A stretch of DNA of 64,000 bases. It comes from Cupriavidus basilensis. GTDB taxonomy: Bacteria; Pseudomonadota; Gammaproteobacteria; Burkholderiales; Burkholderiaceae. Of this stretch, positions 8,270-16,207 are shown in pieces. The position numbers and the translations under genes are program-made. The first letter of the stretch is position 1, and every line of letters begins with the position of its first letter. Where the stretch lies: the NCBI RefSeq assembly GCF_000876015.1, contig NZ_BBQM01000023.1, forward strand, positions 124,001-188,000. Reading direction: 5' to 3'. The notes beneath the pieces are model-generated. The model ran no database searches. It was not told the DNA's origin and saw only the letters and a program-made list of their open reading frames with translations.

Positions 8270-9472
8270 ATGCCCGACGCGCACCTATGTCAGGTGGAAG
8301 ATCTCATGTCGCAGGCGGAGGCTCTGACGAGTCTCCGCAGGTACATCCATGAACGCCCCGAGCTCGCCTATCGGGAACACGCGACCGCTTCGCTCGTTGG
8401 CGAATTGCTCGGCCGATGGGGCTATGACGTAGCAACCGGCATCGGTGGCACGGGCGTGGTGGCAACCCTGACAGCCGGCCACGGTGGCCGCAGCATCGGC
8501 ATACGTGCGGACATGGATGCACTGCCGATTCAGGAGGCCACTGGCCTGCCTTATGCGAGTACGGTTTCCGGCGTCATGCACGCGTGTGGACACGACGGCC
8601 ATACCACCATCCTTTTGGGTGCGGCGCAGTACCTCGCCACGCATCGTCGCTTCGACGGCACGCTGCGTCTCTATTTCCAGCCCGCCGAGGAAGCCGGCGT
8701 GAACAGCGGCGCCGAGCGGATGATCGCCGAAGGACTGTTCGAGCGCTTCCATTGCGATGCGGTGTTCGGCCTGCACAACCACCCCGGCCAGCCTGCCGGC
8801 AGATTCCTGTTTCGGAGCGGGCCGTTCATGGCCTCCGGAGACAAGGTCACGATCACGGTGCGCGGGAAAGGGAGCCACGCGGCACGCCCGCACCTGAGCG
8901 TGGACCCGGTTGTCGTGGCGTCGAGCATCGTCATGGCATTGCAGACGGTCGTGGCCCGCAATGTCGATCCGGGCGCCGCGGCGGTGGTCACGGTAGGCGT
9001 GCTCCAGGCCGGTACCGCGAACAACGTGATTCCCGCTTCGGCCCGGCTGGAACTGAGTGTTCGTGCATTTGACCCGCGGGTTCGTGAACTGCTGCGCCAG
9101 CGCATCGAAGCGCTGGCCAATGCCCAGGCTCACGGCTACGGCGCCACGGTCGAGATTGACTATGTCCTCGGCTACCCGGTCGTCGTCAACAGCGACGCCG
9201 AGACTGCCTTCGCCATCGAAGTGGCGCGCGAGCTTGTGGGCGATGCCGATGTCGACGCGGCCTTCGAGCCGGTCATGGCCAGCGAGGACTTTGCGTTCAT
9301 GCTGCAGCAGCGCCCCGGGTGTTTCCTGCGACTCGGCAACGGCATCGGCCAGGGCATGGGCGAGGGAGGCTGCATGGTCCACAACCCGCGTTACGACTTC
9401 AACGACGCGAACCTACCGATTGGCGCCGCCTTCTGGGCCCGGCTGGTCGAGCGATACCTGCCTGTGGCGTGA
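8270..9472 (+). CDS. M20 family amidohydrolase (hippurate hydrolase/aminoacylase-like)
   Basis: A 400-residue M20D peptidase. Metal-binding motifs are present in order: RADMDALPI at about 79-87, MHACGHDGH at 103-111, the catalytic QPAEEAG near 139-145, a GLHNHPG motif near 170 and MASEDF near 340. Family members remove the acyl group from N-acyl amino acids such as hippurate or indole-acetyl conjugates. A ribosome site (AGAAGGA) lies just before the ATG. It is followed after 49 bases by a Bug binding protein, suggesting uptake and hydrolysis of one acylated compound under the divergent LysR. It is cytoplasmic, with no signal peptide. Confidence 0.9.
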   Translation: MPDAHLCQVEDLMSQAEALTSLRRYIHERPELAYREHATASLVGELLGRWGYDVATGIGGTGVVATLTAGHGGRSIGIRADMDALPIQEATGLPYASTVSGVMHACGHDGHTTILLGAAQYLATHRRFDGTLRLYFQPAEEAGVNSGAERMIAEGLFERFHCDAVFGLHNHPGQPAGRFLFRSGPFMASGDKVTITVRGKGSHAARPHLSVDPVVVASSIVMALQTVVARNVDPGAAAVVTVGVLQAGTANNVIPASARLELSVRAFDPRVRELLRQRIEALANAQAHGYGATVEIDYVLGYPVVVNSDAETAFAIEVARELVGDADVDAAFEPVMASEDFAFMLQQRPGCFLRLGNGIGQGMGEGGCMVHNPRYDFNDANLPIGAAFWARLVERYLPVA

Positions 9473-9521
9473 GCCGCGCATTCCATCCCATCCCCTGCAA
9501 CATCAGATCCATCGTCCCGCC

Positions 9522-10490
9522 ATGAAGCACGTTTCCCGCATTGCATTGGCTGTATTGGCCGCAACCACGACGGCTCTCGCAAGCGCCGAACCCGCCTACC
9601 CGTCCAAACCCGTCAAGATCATAGTGGGTTACGCACCCGGCGGATCGGCGGATACGGTCGCGCGCCTGCTCGCCAACCGGCTCTCGATCCAGATGGGACA
9701 ATCGTTCGTGGTCGAGAACCGCCCCGGAGCAGCTAGCAGCATCGCCGCCAGCGGCGTCGCACGCGCGCCTGCCGATGGGTACACGCTGTTCCTTGGATCC
9801 AACGCGAATGCCATCAATACCACGCTCTACAAGAAGCTTACCTTCGACATCCAGAAGGATTTCGCTCCCGTCGCTCTGGTGACAAGTTTCCCGAACGTCA
9901 TGGTGGTCAATCCCGCACTGCCTGTGAAGACTGTTGGCGAGTTCATCGCCTACGCGAAGTCGCACCCGGACGGCGTGAACTACGGGTCCTCGGGAATCGG
10001 CTCGTCCACGCACCTGGCAGCGGAGATGTTCAAGTCGATGGCTGGCATCAAGATGGAGCATGTCCAGTACAAAGGTAGTGCGCCGGCCCTTACCGACCTC
10101 ATGGCCGGCCAGGTTCAGGTGATGTTCGACAACGCACCGTCGGTGCTGCCGTTCATCCGCAGTGGCAAACTGCGCGCGCTTGCCGTTACCAGCAGCCAGC
10201 CGCAGGCATTTGCGCCGCAGGTGCCAACGGTAAGCGGTGCGGCGCTGCCGGGCTACGAGGTGAAGTCGTGGTATGGGCTGTTTGCCCCGGCCCGCACGCC
10301 GCCGGCGATCGTGAACGCGCTGAATCAGCAGATCAATGCCGCCTTGCAGGAAGCTTCCGTGCGCGGCAATCTGGCTGCCCTGGGTGCGTCCCCTGAAGGC
10401 GGGATGCCCGAGGCAATGCGCAAGCATCTGGGGCAGGAAGTCACCAAATGGGCCGCGGTGATCCGAAGCTCAGGCGTCACAGCCGAGTAA
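9522..10490 (+). CDS. Bug family tripartite tricarboxylate transporter receptor
   Basis: A 322-residue periplasmic binding protein. A signal peptide covers about residues 1-23 (AVLAATTTALASA), followed by the family opening YPSKPVKIIVGYAPGGSADTVAR, the ENRPGA motif near 68 and GSSTHLAAE near 160. Bug proteins bind carboxylates or aromatic acids for TctAB-type transporters, but no tctA or tctB gene is nearby, so it is an orphan receptor. It follows the M20 amidohydrolase and probably supplies that enzyme's substrate. Its C-terminus ends in VTAE, like the two other Bug proteins in the window. Confidence 0.92.
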   Translation: MKHVSRIALAVLAATTTALASAEPAYPSKPVKIIVGYAPGGSADTVARLLANRLSIQMGQSFVVENRPGAASSIAASGVARAPADGYTLFLGSNANAINTTLYKKLTFDIQKDFAPVALVTSFPNVMVVNPALPVKTVGEFIAYAKSHPDGVNYGSSGIGSSTHLAAEMFKSMAGIKMEHVQYKGSAPALTDLMAGQVQVMFDNAPSVLPFIRSGKLRALAVTSSQPQAFAPQVPTVSGAALPGYEVKSWYGLFAPARTPPAIVNALNQQINAALQEASVRGNLAALGASPEGGMPEAMRKHLGQEVTKWAAVIRSSGVTAE

Positions 10491-10648
10491 GCAACACGGC
10501 ATTTTCCGAATGGCATTCTTGCAGCCGGCTACTGGTCATGGGTAAGTCGTCGGAGTTCGCCAGCTTGCCTGGCGCCTGGAATGGCGCTCTCTTTCCGCCC
10601 AGGCAATGTCGGACAGCCAGCCTCATCTGCTCGCAAGCCCCTTAGGCA

Positions 10649-10963
10649 TCAGATTAATCCCCCGAGCTTCTTCAGAAACGCGGCGATATTCTTCTCCTCC
10701 CGCTTATAGTAGGTCCACGGGCCCATGCGTTGCGAAGTGACCAGCTGAGCCCGCTGCAACGATGCGAGATACAGGGACACCGTGGACTGGGACAGTCCTG
10801 CCCGCTCCTGAATGCTGCTCACGCAGACCCCATATTTGTCCGCGTCAAACTCTTGGTCTGGAAAACTCTTCCCCGGGTCTTTCAACCAACCCAATATCGC
10901 CAGACGAGTTGGATTATCCAGAGCCTTCAGTACCTCGCCGACATCGATGCTCATAAGTTGCAC
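10649..10963 (-). CDS. ArsR/SmtB-type helix-turn-helix regulator
   Basis: A 104-residue winged-helix protein. The ArsR pattern LKALDNPTRLAILGWL is at about residues 12-27, and the recognition helix LSQSTVSLYLASLQRAQLV at about 57-75. There is no Cys pair of the metal-sensing type, so a metal ligand is not indicated. An alternative start at 10954 exists. The gene is flanked by about 150 bases downstream and about 290 bases upstream with no clear gene. Its target may be the minus-strand oxidoreductase genes further upstream, but nothing shows this directly. Confidence 0.85.
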   Translation of the reverse strand: MQLMSIDVGEVLKALDNPTRLAILGWLKDPGKSFPDQEFDADKYGVCVSSIQERAGLSQSTVSLYLASLQRAQLVTSQRMGPWTYYKREEKNIAAFLKKLGGLI

Positions 10964-11253
10964 ATTAGCTTGAGAAAAATAAACCTGGGATCGATACCAT
11001 CCCTCCGGACTGTATAGTATCAGGCATCGCTACCATTGCGCCGAGGACGGCAACGACGGCCTGCGTGCCATTACGACAGCAACCCCGCGCCAGGCCTCAC
11101 CAGAAGCGACCGTTACCCAATGCTCGCGTTGTCGGTCCCGATGTCGGCTGATGATCGCAATGCGATAGCAACCTGCAACCGCCTCACGGGATGAGAATGC
11201 CAAGCTCCTTGCCCGCGCAAACGATGCATCACATCCTGTCATCATTAACAATT

Positions 11254-11538
11254 TCAAAATGACTTATGGAATCGGGGCAGGATTTTTGCACCATTTTTTT
11301 CCATGACCTCATCCGCGGGCCGGCGACCGTACTTTAAACTCAACATAATACGATCCACGCCGACGCTCCGAAACGCCTCCGGCAACTCGAAAACATATTC
11401 AGCTCCGGGCCTATATCCCAAATGCATCGGTAACGGCGGCAACGATGGCGAAGTATCAAGATCGATGTCGAACGATTGCAGGAAAGATCTGTACGCCTCA
11501 CCAGATTGCCTACGAACTTCTTGGCGCCACGTCTCCAC
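11254..11538 (-). pseudogene. C-terminal remnant of a luciferase-like monooxygenase
   Basis: The 94-residue frame matches only the end of LLM-class flavin-dependent oxidoreductases: MHLGYRPGAEY, then FRSVGVDRIMLSLKYGRRPADEVME, then ILPRFH, which corresponds to the usual HLGYRGG...VNHVALNLRFG.RP..EVL...LPHF ending. A TAG lies in frame at 11548-11550, just upstream, and the available start is a GTG without a ribosome site. The first two thirds of the expected ~330-residue protein are missing. It lies downstream of the Old Yellow Enzyme gene and looks like the leftover of a deleted third gene of that cluster. Confidence 0.65.
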
Positions 11539-11577
11539 GAAAAGCGGCTATGGCTCGAGGTCCGACCCGAACCCAGT

Positions 11578-11610
11578 CGGGTCCTTGCCCTGATGCAGGG
11601 CAAGGACCCG
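11578..11610. terminator. perfect 14-bp hairpin after the Old Yellow Enzyme gene
   Basis: CGGGTCCTTGCCCT and AGGGCAAGGACCCG pair perfectly around a 5-base loop (GATGC), 5 bases beyond the stop of the minus-strand oxidoreductase gene. No T-tract follows in either direction. It is the strongest stem-loop in this half of the window and probably ends the ALDH-OYE transcript. Confidence 0.7.
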
Positions 11611-11614
11611 GCTC

Positions 11615-12739
11615 TTACTTCTGATAGGTCGGATAGCTCGTGTAGCCCTTCTCCGTGCCTCCGTACATGGTGCCGGGATCTACCGGATTCAGCGGCCAGT
11701 TGTTCGCGATGCGTGCCGGCAGGTCCGGATTGGCGATGAATGGGCGACCGAAAGCGATGAGATCCGCGAGACCGGCATCCAACAGGCGCACACCGCGTTC
11801 GGCGGTATATCGGCCCGCGTAGAAGATGCGACCGCTGAACGTCTCGCGGACTGCTCGCCGAAAGTCTTCTGGCAGGTCAGGAGCGTTGTTCCAATCGGCC
11901 TCGGCAATCGACAGATAGGCAATGCCCGATTGCTCCAGGAGCTTGATGGCTTCGATGTACGTGGTATGCGGATCCGCTTCGACAAGACCCAGGTAAACGC
12001 GATCTTCGTCCGTGCTTTCGAACAACGGCGCGAACCGCACGCCCAGTCGATTCTTGCCGACCACTTCCGCAACGGCCGTCACGATCTCGCGCAGGAACCG
12101 CAGACGGTTCTCCAGCGAGCCGCCATATTCATCATCACGCTTGTTGCTATGCGCGGAGATGAACTGGTTGACCAGATATCCGTTGGCGCAATGGAGTTCG
12201 ACACCGTCAAACCCCGCCTCCAGGGCATTGCGGGCGGCTTGCGCATAGAGCTGGACCAGCTCCCTGACTTCCGCGGTGGTCAGGGCACGCGGCTCGGAAG
12301 GCGGCGCCAGAGTGCCTGCCCCGGGGCCGGTTTCGATGAAAACACTGACCTGTTGGGCCGGAATGGCCGATGGCGCCACAGGCGCTTCGCCGCCCGGCTG
12401 CAGCGAGGTGTGCGAAACCCGTCCGACGTGCCACAGCTGCGCAAAAATGACGCCGCCCTCGTCGTGAACCGCCTTGGTGACCTTCCGCCATCCCTCAACC
12501 TGCGCGGGACTATGGATGCCTGGCGTCCAGGCATAGCCCTGGCCGCGAGGTTCGATCTGCGTACCCTCCGTGACCATGAAACCAGCCCCGGCGCGCTGAC
12601 GGTAGTAGGTCGCCATCAGATCGTTGGGAATATTGCCCGGTTGAGTGCTCCGCGAGCGCGTCAGCGGCGGGAGCACGATCCGGTTCTTCAGCCTGTATGG
12701 CCCCAGGCTGGTCGCGGAAAACAGTGAGGTAGCTTTCAT
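11615..12739 (-). CDS. Old Yellow Enzyme family alkene reductase (NemA-like)
   Basis: A 374-residue FMN-dependent TIM-barrel ene-reductase. Visible motifs are PLTRSRS near residue 27, AQLWHVGRVSH near 97, FDGVELHCANGYLVNQF near 180 with the substrate-binding H..N pair, YGGSLENR near 215 and the phosphate-binding end GLADLIAFGRPFIANPDLP. Such enzymes reduce activated C=C bonds, N-ethylmaleimide or nitrate esters with NADPH. AGGA suits the ATG at 12739 better than the one at 12745. It follows the aldehyde dehydrogenase gene after 57 bases on the same strand, suggesting joint action on a reactive unsaturated aldehyde. Confidence 0.9.
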   Translation of the reverse strand: MKATSLFSATSLGPYRLKNRIVLPPLTRSRSTQPGNIPNDLMATYYRQRAGAGFMVTEGTQIEPRGQGYAWTPGIHSPAQVEGWRKVTKAVHDEGGVIFAQLWHVGRVSHTSLQPGGEAPVAPSAIPAQQVSVFIETGPGAGTLAPPSEPRALTTAEVRELVQLYAQAARNALEAGFDGVELHCANGYLVNQFISAHSNKRDDEYGGSLENRLRFLREIVTAVAEVVGKNRLGVRFAPLFESTDEDRVYLGLVEADPHTTYIEAIKLLEQSGIAYLSIAEADWNNAPDLPEDFRRAVRETFSGRIFYAGRYTAERGVRLLDAGLADLIAFGRPFIANPDLPARIANNWPLNPVDPGTMYGGTEKGYTSYPTYQK

Positions 12740-12796
12740 TTTCATATTCCTAGATATTGAGAATAATAGATTCTTAGGGTCGAAAAGCATCGTTGC

Positions 12797-14296
12797 CTAG
12801 AACAGACCGTGCGGCGTCTCACCCAGACTCACGAGGATGTTCTTCTTCTGGCTGTACGCCTCCAGCATGGACTTGTGCGTCTCGCGCCCCAGACCGGACT
12901 TCTTGTAGCCACCGAACGGCGCGTGAGCAGGAATGTCATGATAGGTATTCACCCACATCCGCCCGGTTTCCACGGCGCGGGCAACCCGCAGCGCACGGTT
13001 GAGGTCTTGTGTCCAGACACCCCCCGCCAGCCCGTACTCGGAATCGTTCGCCATGGCGATGACTTCTGCTTCATCCTTGAACGGGATGACGCAAAGAACC
13101 GGTCCAAAGATCTCCTCGTACGCAACGCGCATGTCGTTTCGCACGCCCACCAGGATGGTGGGTTGAATGAAATATCCGGCGTCATGGTCGCCACCGACGA
13201 GCCGGCCGCCGCCAACGAGCACGCGGGCACCTTCAGCCTGGGCGATATCGATGTAGCCGAGAATTCGCTCCATCTGCGTCTTGCTGACCTGAGCACCCAT
13301 TTGCGTCTCCGGCGACATCGGATCGCCGACACGCACTGCCCGGAACTTCTCCTTCAGCTCTTCGAGGAACCGCTCGTAGATCGACGCATGAACGAACAGG
13401 CGGGCGCCAGATTCGCAGACCTGGCCCTGGTTCCAGAGAATCGCGAGCGCGGCGCCTTCCACAGCCTTGTCCCAGTTCGCATCGGGGAACACGATGTTGG
13501 CGGATTTCCCTCCCAGCTCCAGCGTGGCGGGAATGATCTTCTTTGCAGCCGCGACGGCAACGGCCTCGCCGATACGGGTCGAGCCAGTGAACGCCAGCTT
13601 CCTGATGTCGGGATGGTCGAGCAGCGGCTGGCCGGCCGAAACACCCGTACCCGTCACGATGTTCACGACGCCCGCGGGTAGCACCTTGGCAAAGATCTTT
13701 GCCAGTTCGAGGATGGTGACGGGCGTCATCTCGGACGGCTTGATCACAACGGTGTTGCCCATCGCAATTGCCGGAGCAATCTTCCAGGCCGCCATCAGAA
13801 GGGGAAAGTTCCATGGAATGACTTGCCCTACAACGCCTAGCGGCTCGCTCAGCACAATGCTGAGCGTCTTCTCATCGAGCATCACCGCTTCGTCCGAATG
13901 GCTTCGGATGACGCCAGCGAAGTATCGGAAATGATCGATGGCGAGCGGCACATCGATAGCCCGGCTTTCACGGATGGGCTTGCCCACATCGAGCGTTTCG
14001 AGCGTGGCGAAACGCTCGGCATCCGCCTCGAGCAGGTCGGCGATCTTCAGCAGCGCGGTGGAACGCTCGATCGCTGTGGTTGTACGCCACGTGCGGAATG
14101 CACGGGTGGCTGCCTTCACGGCACGATCCACATCTTCCGCGGACGCGTTCGGAATCCGGGTAAGGAACTCACCGTTGGCAGGATTGATGCTATCCAGCGT
14201 CTCGCCCGTTGCACCATCAACCCACTGATTGTCGATGAACAGGCCATAGCTGCGGTCCGGAACATAGCTCGGCGGAATGTCTTTCAAGGTTTGCAC
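12797..14296 (-). CDS. aldehyde dehydrogenase, NAD(P)-dependent
   Basis: A 499-residue class I/II aldehyde dehydrogenase. The start is a GTG at 14296 with GGAGG six bases upstream; longer in-frame starts lack this. Motifs: PWNFPLLMAAWK near 161-172, KPSEMTP near 186, LAFTGSTRIG near 234, the catalytic Glu in TLELGGKS (E260) and the catalytic Cys in GQVCESG (C294), then EEIFGPVL near 390. The closest relatives by motif are the AldB/acetaldehyde dehydrogenase II type. A 32-bp AT-rich palindrome lies about 100 bases upstream. It is the first gene of a transcript with the Old Yellow Enzyme. Confidence 0.92.
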   Translation of the reverse strand: MQTLKDIPPSYVPDRSYGLFIDNQWVDGATGETLDSINPANGEFLTRIPNASAEDVDRAVKAATRAFRTWRTTTAIERSTALLKIADLLEADAERFATLETLDVGKPIRESRAIDVPLAIDHFRYFAGVIRSHSDEAVMLDEKTLSIVLSEPLGVVGQVIPWNFPLLMAAWKIAPAIAMGNTVVIKPSEMTPVTILELAKIFAKVLPAGVVNIVTGTGVSAGQPLLDHPDIRKLAFTGSTRIGEAVAVAAAKKIIPATLELGGKSANIVFPDANWDKAVEGAALAILWNQGQVCESGARLFVHASIYERFLEELKEKFRAVRVGDPMSPETQMGAQVSKTQMERILGYIDIAQAEGARVLVGGGRLVGGDHDAGYFIQPTILVGVRNDMRVAYEEIFGPVLCVIPFKDEAEVIAMANDSEYGLAGGVWTQDLNRALRVARAVETGRMWVNTYHDIPAHAPFGGYKKSGLGRETHKSMLEAYSQKKNILVSLGETPHGLF

Positions 14297-14394
14297 TGCG
14301 TACCTCCAGAAGTTTGAGAACAGGGCCCCGACTGCGCTGCCGTTCCGGGCCCAGGAAGCTAGCGCCATCCATATGCGCTGTGTTTTCACTCTAA

Positions 14395-14426
14395 TTTACA
14401 TATTGAGATATGTCAATATGTAAATA
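14395..14426. promoter_or_regulatory. AT-rich 13+13 bp inverted repeat, likely operator
   Basis: ATTTACATATTGA and TCAATATGTAAAT are perfect 13-base arms around GATATG, in the gap between the ALDH gene and the Fur-controlled fec genes, about 100 bases before the ALDH start. The AT richness stands out in this GC-rich DNA. The word ATATTGAGA recurs at about 12754, just before the Old Yellow Enzyme start. The cognate regulator is unknown. Confidence 0.7.
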
Positions 14427-14524
14427 CCATCAGATGGGGTGAGTGCCGCTCCGACCATGCCGGGGAGCGGCCAGCACGGGGCAGCGCTCCGAATCGTCCC
14501 GGCAAATCGCCCCGGCCCCGTATT

Positions 14525-14543
14525 GCAAATAAGAACAATTCTC
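14525..14543 (+). promoter_or_regulatory. Fur box upstream of fecI
   Basis: GCAAATAAGAACAATTCTC agrees with the 19-bp Fur consensus at about 12 positions and lies some 40 bases before the fecI start. This is the expected position for iron-dependent repression of a FecI-type sigma factor gene. Confidence 0.65.
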
Positions 14544-14585
14544 GATATTATCCAGCGCTCAGCACCGTGTCTCCGGTCAACGACC

Positions 14586-15074
14586 ATGTCCACCACCATT
14601 CGAGTTCTGTACGAGAACAACCATGACTGGCTTTGCCAATGGTTGCGCCGCCGGCTCGATTGCCGCGACGAAGCCGTGGATCTGGCGCACGACACCTTCC
14701 TGCGGTTGCTCCGCCGGCCGGACGAAGTCCCCGGCATCGGCGAGCCGCGCGCCTTCCTGACCACCATCGCCCGCGGCTTGCTGAACGACCACTGGCGCCG
14801 GCGCTCCCTCGAGGAAGCCTGGCTGGAAGCGCTGGCCGCGCTGCCCGTCGAGATGGCCGTGTCCCCCGAGAATCTGGTATCCATGCAGCAAGAGCTGCAG
14901 CATCTGGACGCCATGCTCGCCGAGCTGGCCCCCAAGGCCCGCGAAGTCTTCGTGCTGTCGCAGCTCGAGGGCCTCACCTACAAGCAGATCGCCGATCGCA
15001 CCAGGCTGAGCGACCGCACCGTCAAGCGCTACATGGCGCAGGGCTTTACGTTGTGCCTGACGCTGATGTGCTGA
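14586..15074 (+). CDS. fecI: FecI-type ECF RNA polymerase sigma factor
   Basis: A 162-residue ECF sigma factor. Region 2 (about residues 8-75) includes AVDLAHDTFLRLL and the RAFLTTIARGLLNDHWRR block; region 4 (about 105-155) has ELAPKAREVFVLSQLEGLTYKQIADRTRLSDRTVKRYM. This pattern is the iron-starvation FecI group. The ATG at 14586 gives a normal family length. A Fur box lies just upstream, and FecR and a FecA-type receptor follow on the same strand, the classical surface-signalling order. It should direct transcription of the receptor gene once the receptor-FecR signal arrives. Confidence 0.92.
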   Translation: MSTTIRVLYENNHDWLCQWLRRRLDCRDEAVDLAHDTFLRLLRRPDEVPGIGEPRAFLTTIARGLLNDHWRRRSLEEAWLEALAALPVEMAVSPENLVSMQQELQHLDAMLAELAPKAREVFVLSQLEGLTYKQIADRTRLSDRTVKRYMAQGFTLCLTLMC

Positions 15075-15093
15075 TTTGATGCGCTGACCTGCC

Positions 15094-16098
15094 GTGCCCG
15101 CCCCCGATTCCACCACCGCGCTGGACCCTGCCGTCATCCGCGAGGCCGCGGGCTGGCTGGTGCGCCTCCATTCCGGGGAAGCGGGTCCCGCGGACCATGA
15201 AGCGTTTGAACGCTGGCGCCGCGCCAGCCCGGATCACGAACGGGCCTGGGAGCGCGCCGAGAAGCTGAGCGCGAAGTTCGGGGCGGTATCTCCCGCGCTC
15301 GGCGTGCCCGTCCTCACGCGCCAGGGCACGGTCAACCGGCGTGCCGTGGTGAAGACGCTCGCGATCCTGGGCGTGGTGGCGCCGGCCGGATGGCTGGGCG
15401 CCAGCCTGTGGCGCGGCGAAACCGGCGACGTCTACCGCGCGGCCGTGGGCGAGAACCGGCGCGTCGCCCTGGCCGATCGCAGCCTGGTGCAGCTCAATAC
15501 CTCGACCGACATCGCGGTGCGCTATTCCGACGAGGCTCGCGTGCTGCAATTGCGGCAAGGAGAGATCTATATAGAGACCGCCGCCGATCTCCGAAGCCCG
15601 TCACGGCCGTTTCTGGTGGAAACCAGGCAGGGCCGCCTGCGCGCGCTGGGTACGCGGTTCGTGGTGAGGGAACTGGCGCGGGGCGACAAGGACGTGACCG
15701 CGTTGACCGTGCTGGAGCATCGCGTCGAAATCACGTTGAAGTCGAGCGGCTCGCGCAGGATCGTCGGCGCGGGTGAAACCGTCGTCTTCTCGGACCAGGC
15801 CTTCGACGCGGCGGAGTCCCCGCGGCAGCCTCCCGGCCAGCCGTCCGCCGCCGCGCCAAGCTGGACCAAAGGCATGCTGCAGGCGGACAACGCGCGGCTC
15901 GACGCCTTCCTGCGGGAGCTGGCGCGCTACCGCCCGGGGATCCTGCGCTGCGAGCCGGAGGTAGCGAGCCTCCGGGTCTCCGGCATGTTCGTGCTCGGGG
16001 ATACCGACCACATCCTCGACATCATCGGCGAGACGCTTCCCGTGCGGATCGTCCGACGCACCGCGTACTGGGTCACGGTGACATCCAATACCCGGTGA
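15094..16098 (+). CDS. fecR: FecR family membrane sensor/anti-sigma regulator
   Basis: A 334-residue inner-membrane regulator that starts with GTG, 19 bases after fecI. The N-terminal cytoplasmic DUF4880 region (about 14-60) contains the WLVRLHSGEAG and FERWRRASPDHERAW pattern, a single membrane helix lies near 88-108, and the periplasmic FecR domain spans about 118-215 (GENRRVALADRSLVQLNTST). The C-terminal domain, near 270-334, should contact the signalling domain of the receptor. It passes the ligand-bound receptor signal to FecI. Confidence 0.92.
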   Translation: MPAPDSTTALDPAVIREAAGWLVRLHSGEAGPADHEAFERWRRASPDHERAWERAEKLSAKFGAVSPALGVPVLTRQGTVNRRAVVKTLAILGVVAPAGWLGASLWRGETGDVYRAAVGENRRVALADRSLVQLNTSTDIAVRYSDEARVLQLRQGEIYIETAADLRSPSRPFLVETRQGRLRALGTRFVVRELARGDKDVTALTVLEHRVEITLKSSGSRRIVGAGETVVFSDQAFDAAESPRQPPGQPSAAAPSWTKGMLQADNARLDAFLRELARYRPGILRCEPEVASLRVSGMFVLGDTDHILDIIGETLPVRIVRRTAYWVTVTSNTR

Positions 16099-16207
16099 GC
16101 GGGGAGGACGCCCGGATTTTTTTCGTTTCCTGCCCGACTTCGTGTCCCCTTTTGCCCCGGTCGTTCGGCATACAGGGCGTCAACGAAGTACACAGAGAGG
16201 AAACGAA

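Noticed and set aside
11030..11257. 75-codon minus-strand frame overlapping the LLM remnant's stop
   Set aside because: It starts with TTG, has no ribosome site or motif, and lies in eroded DNA; I could not support it.
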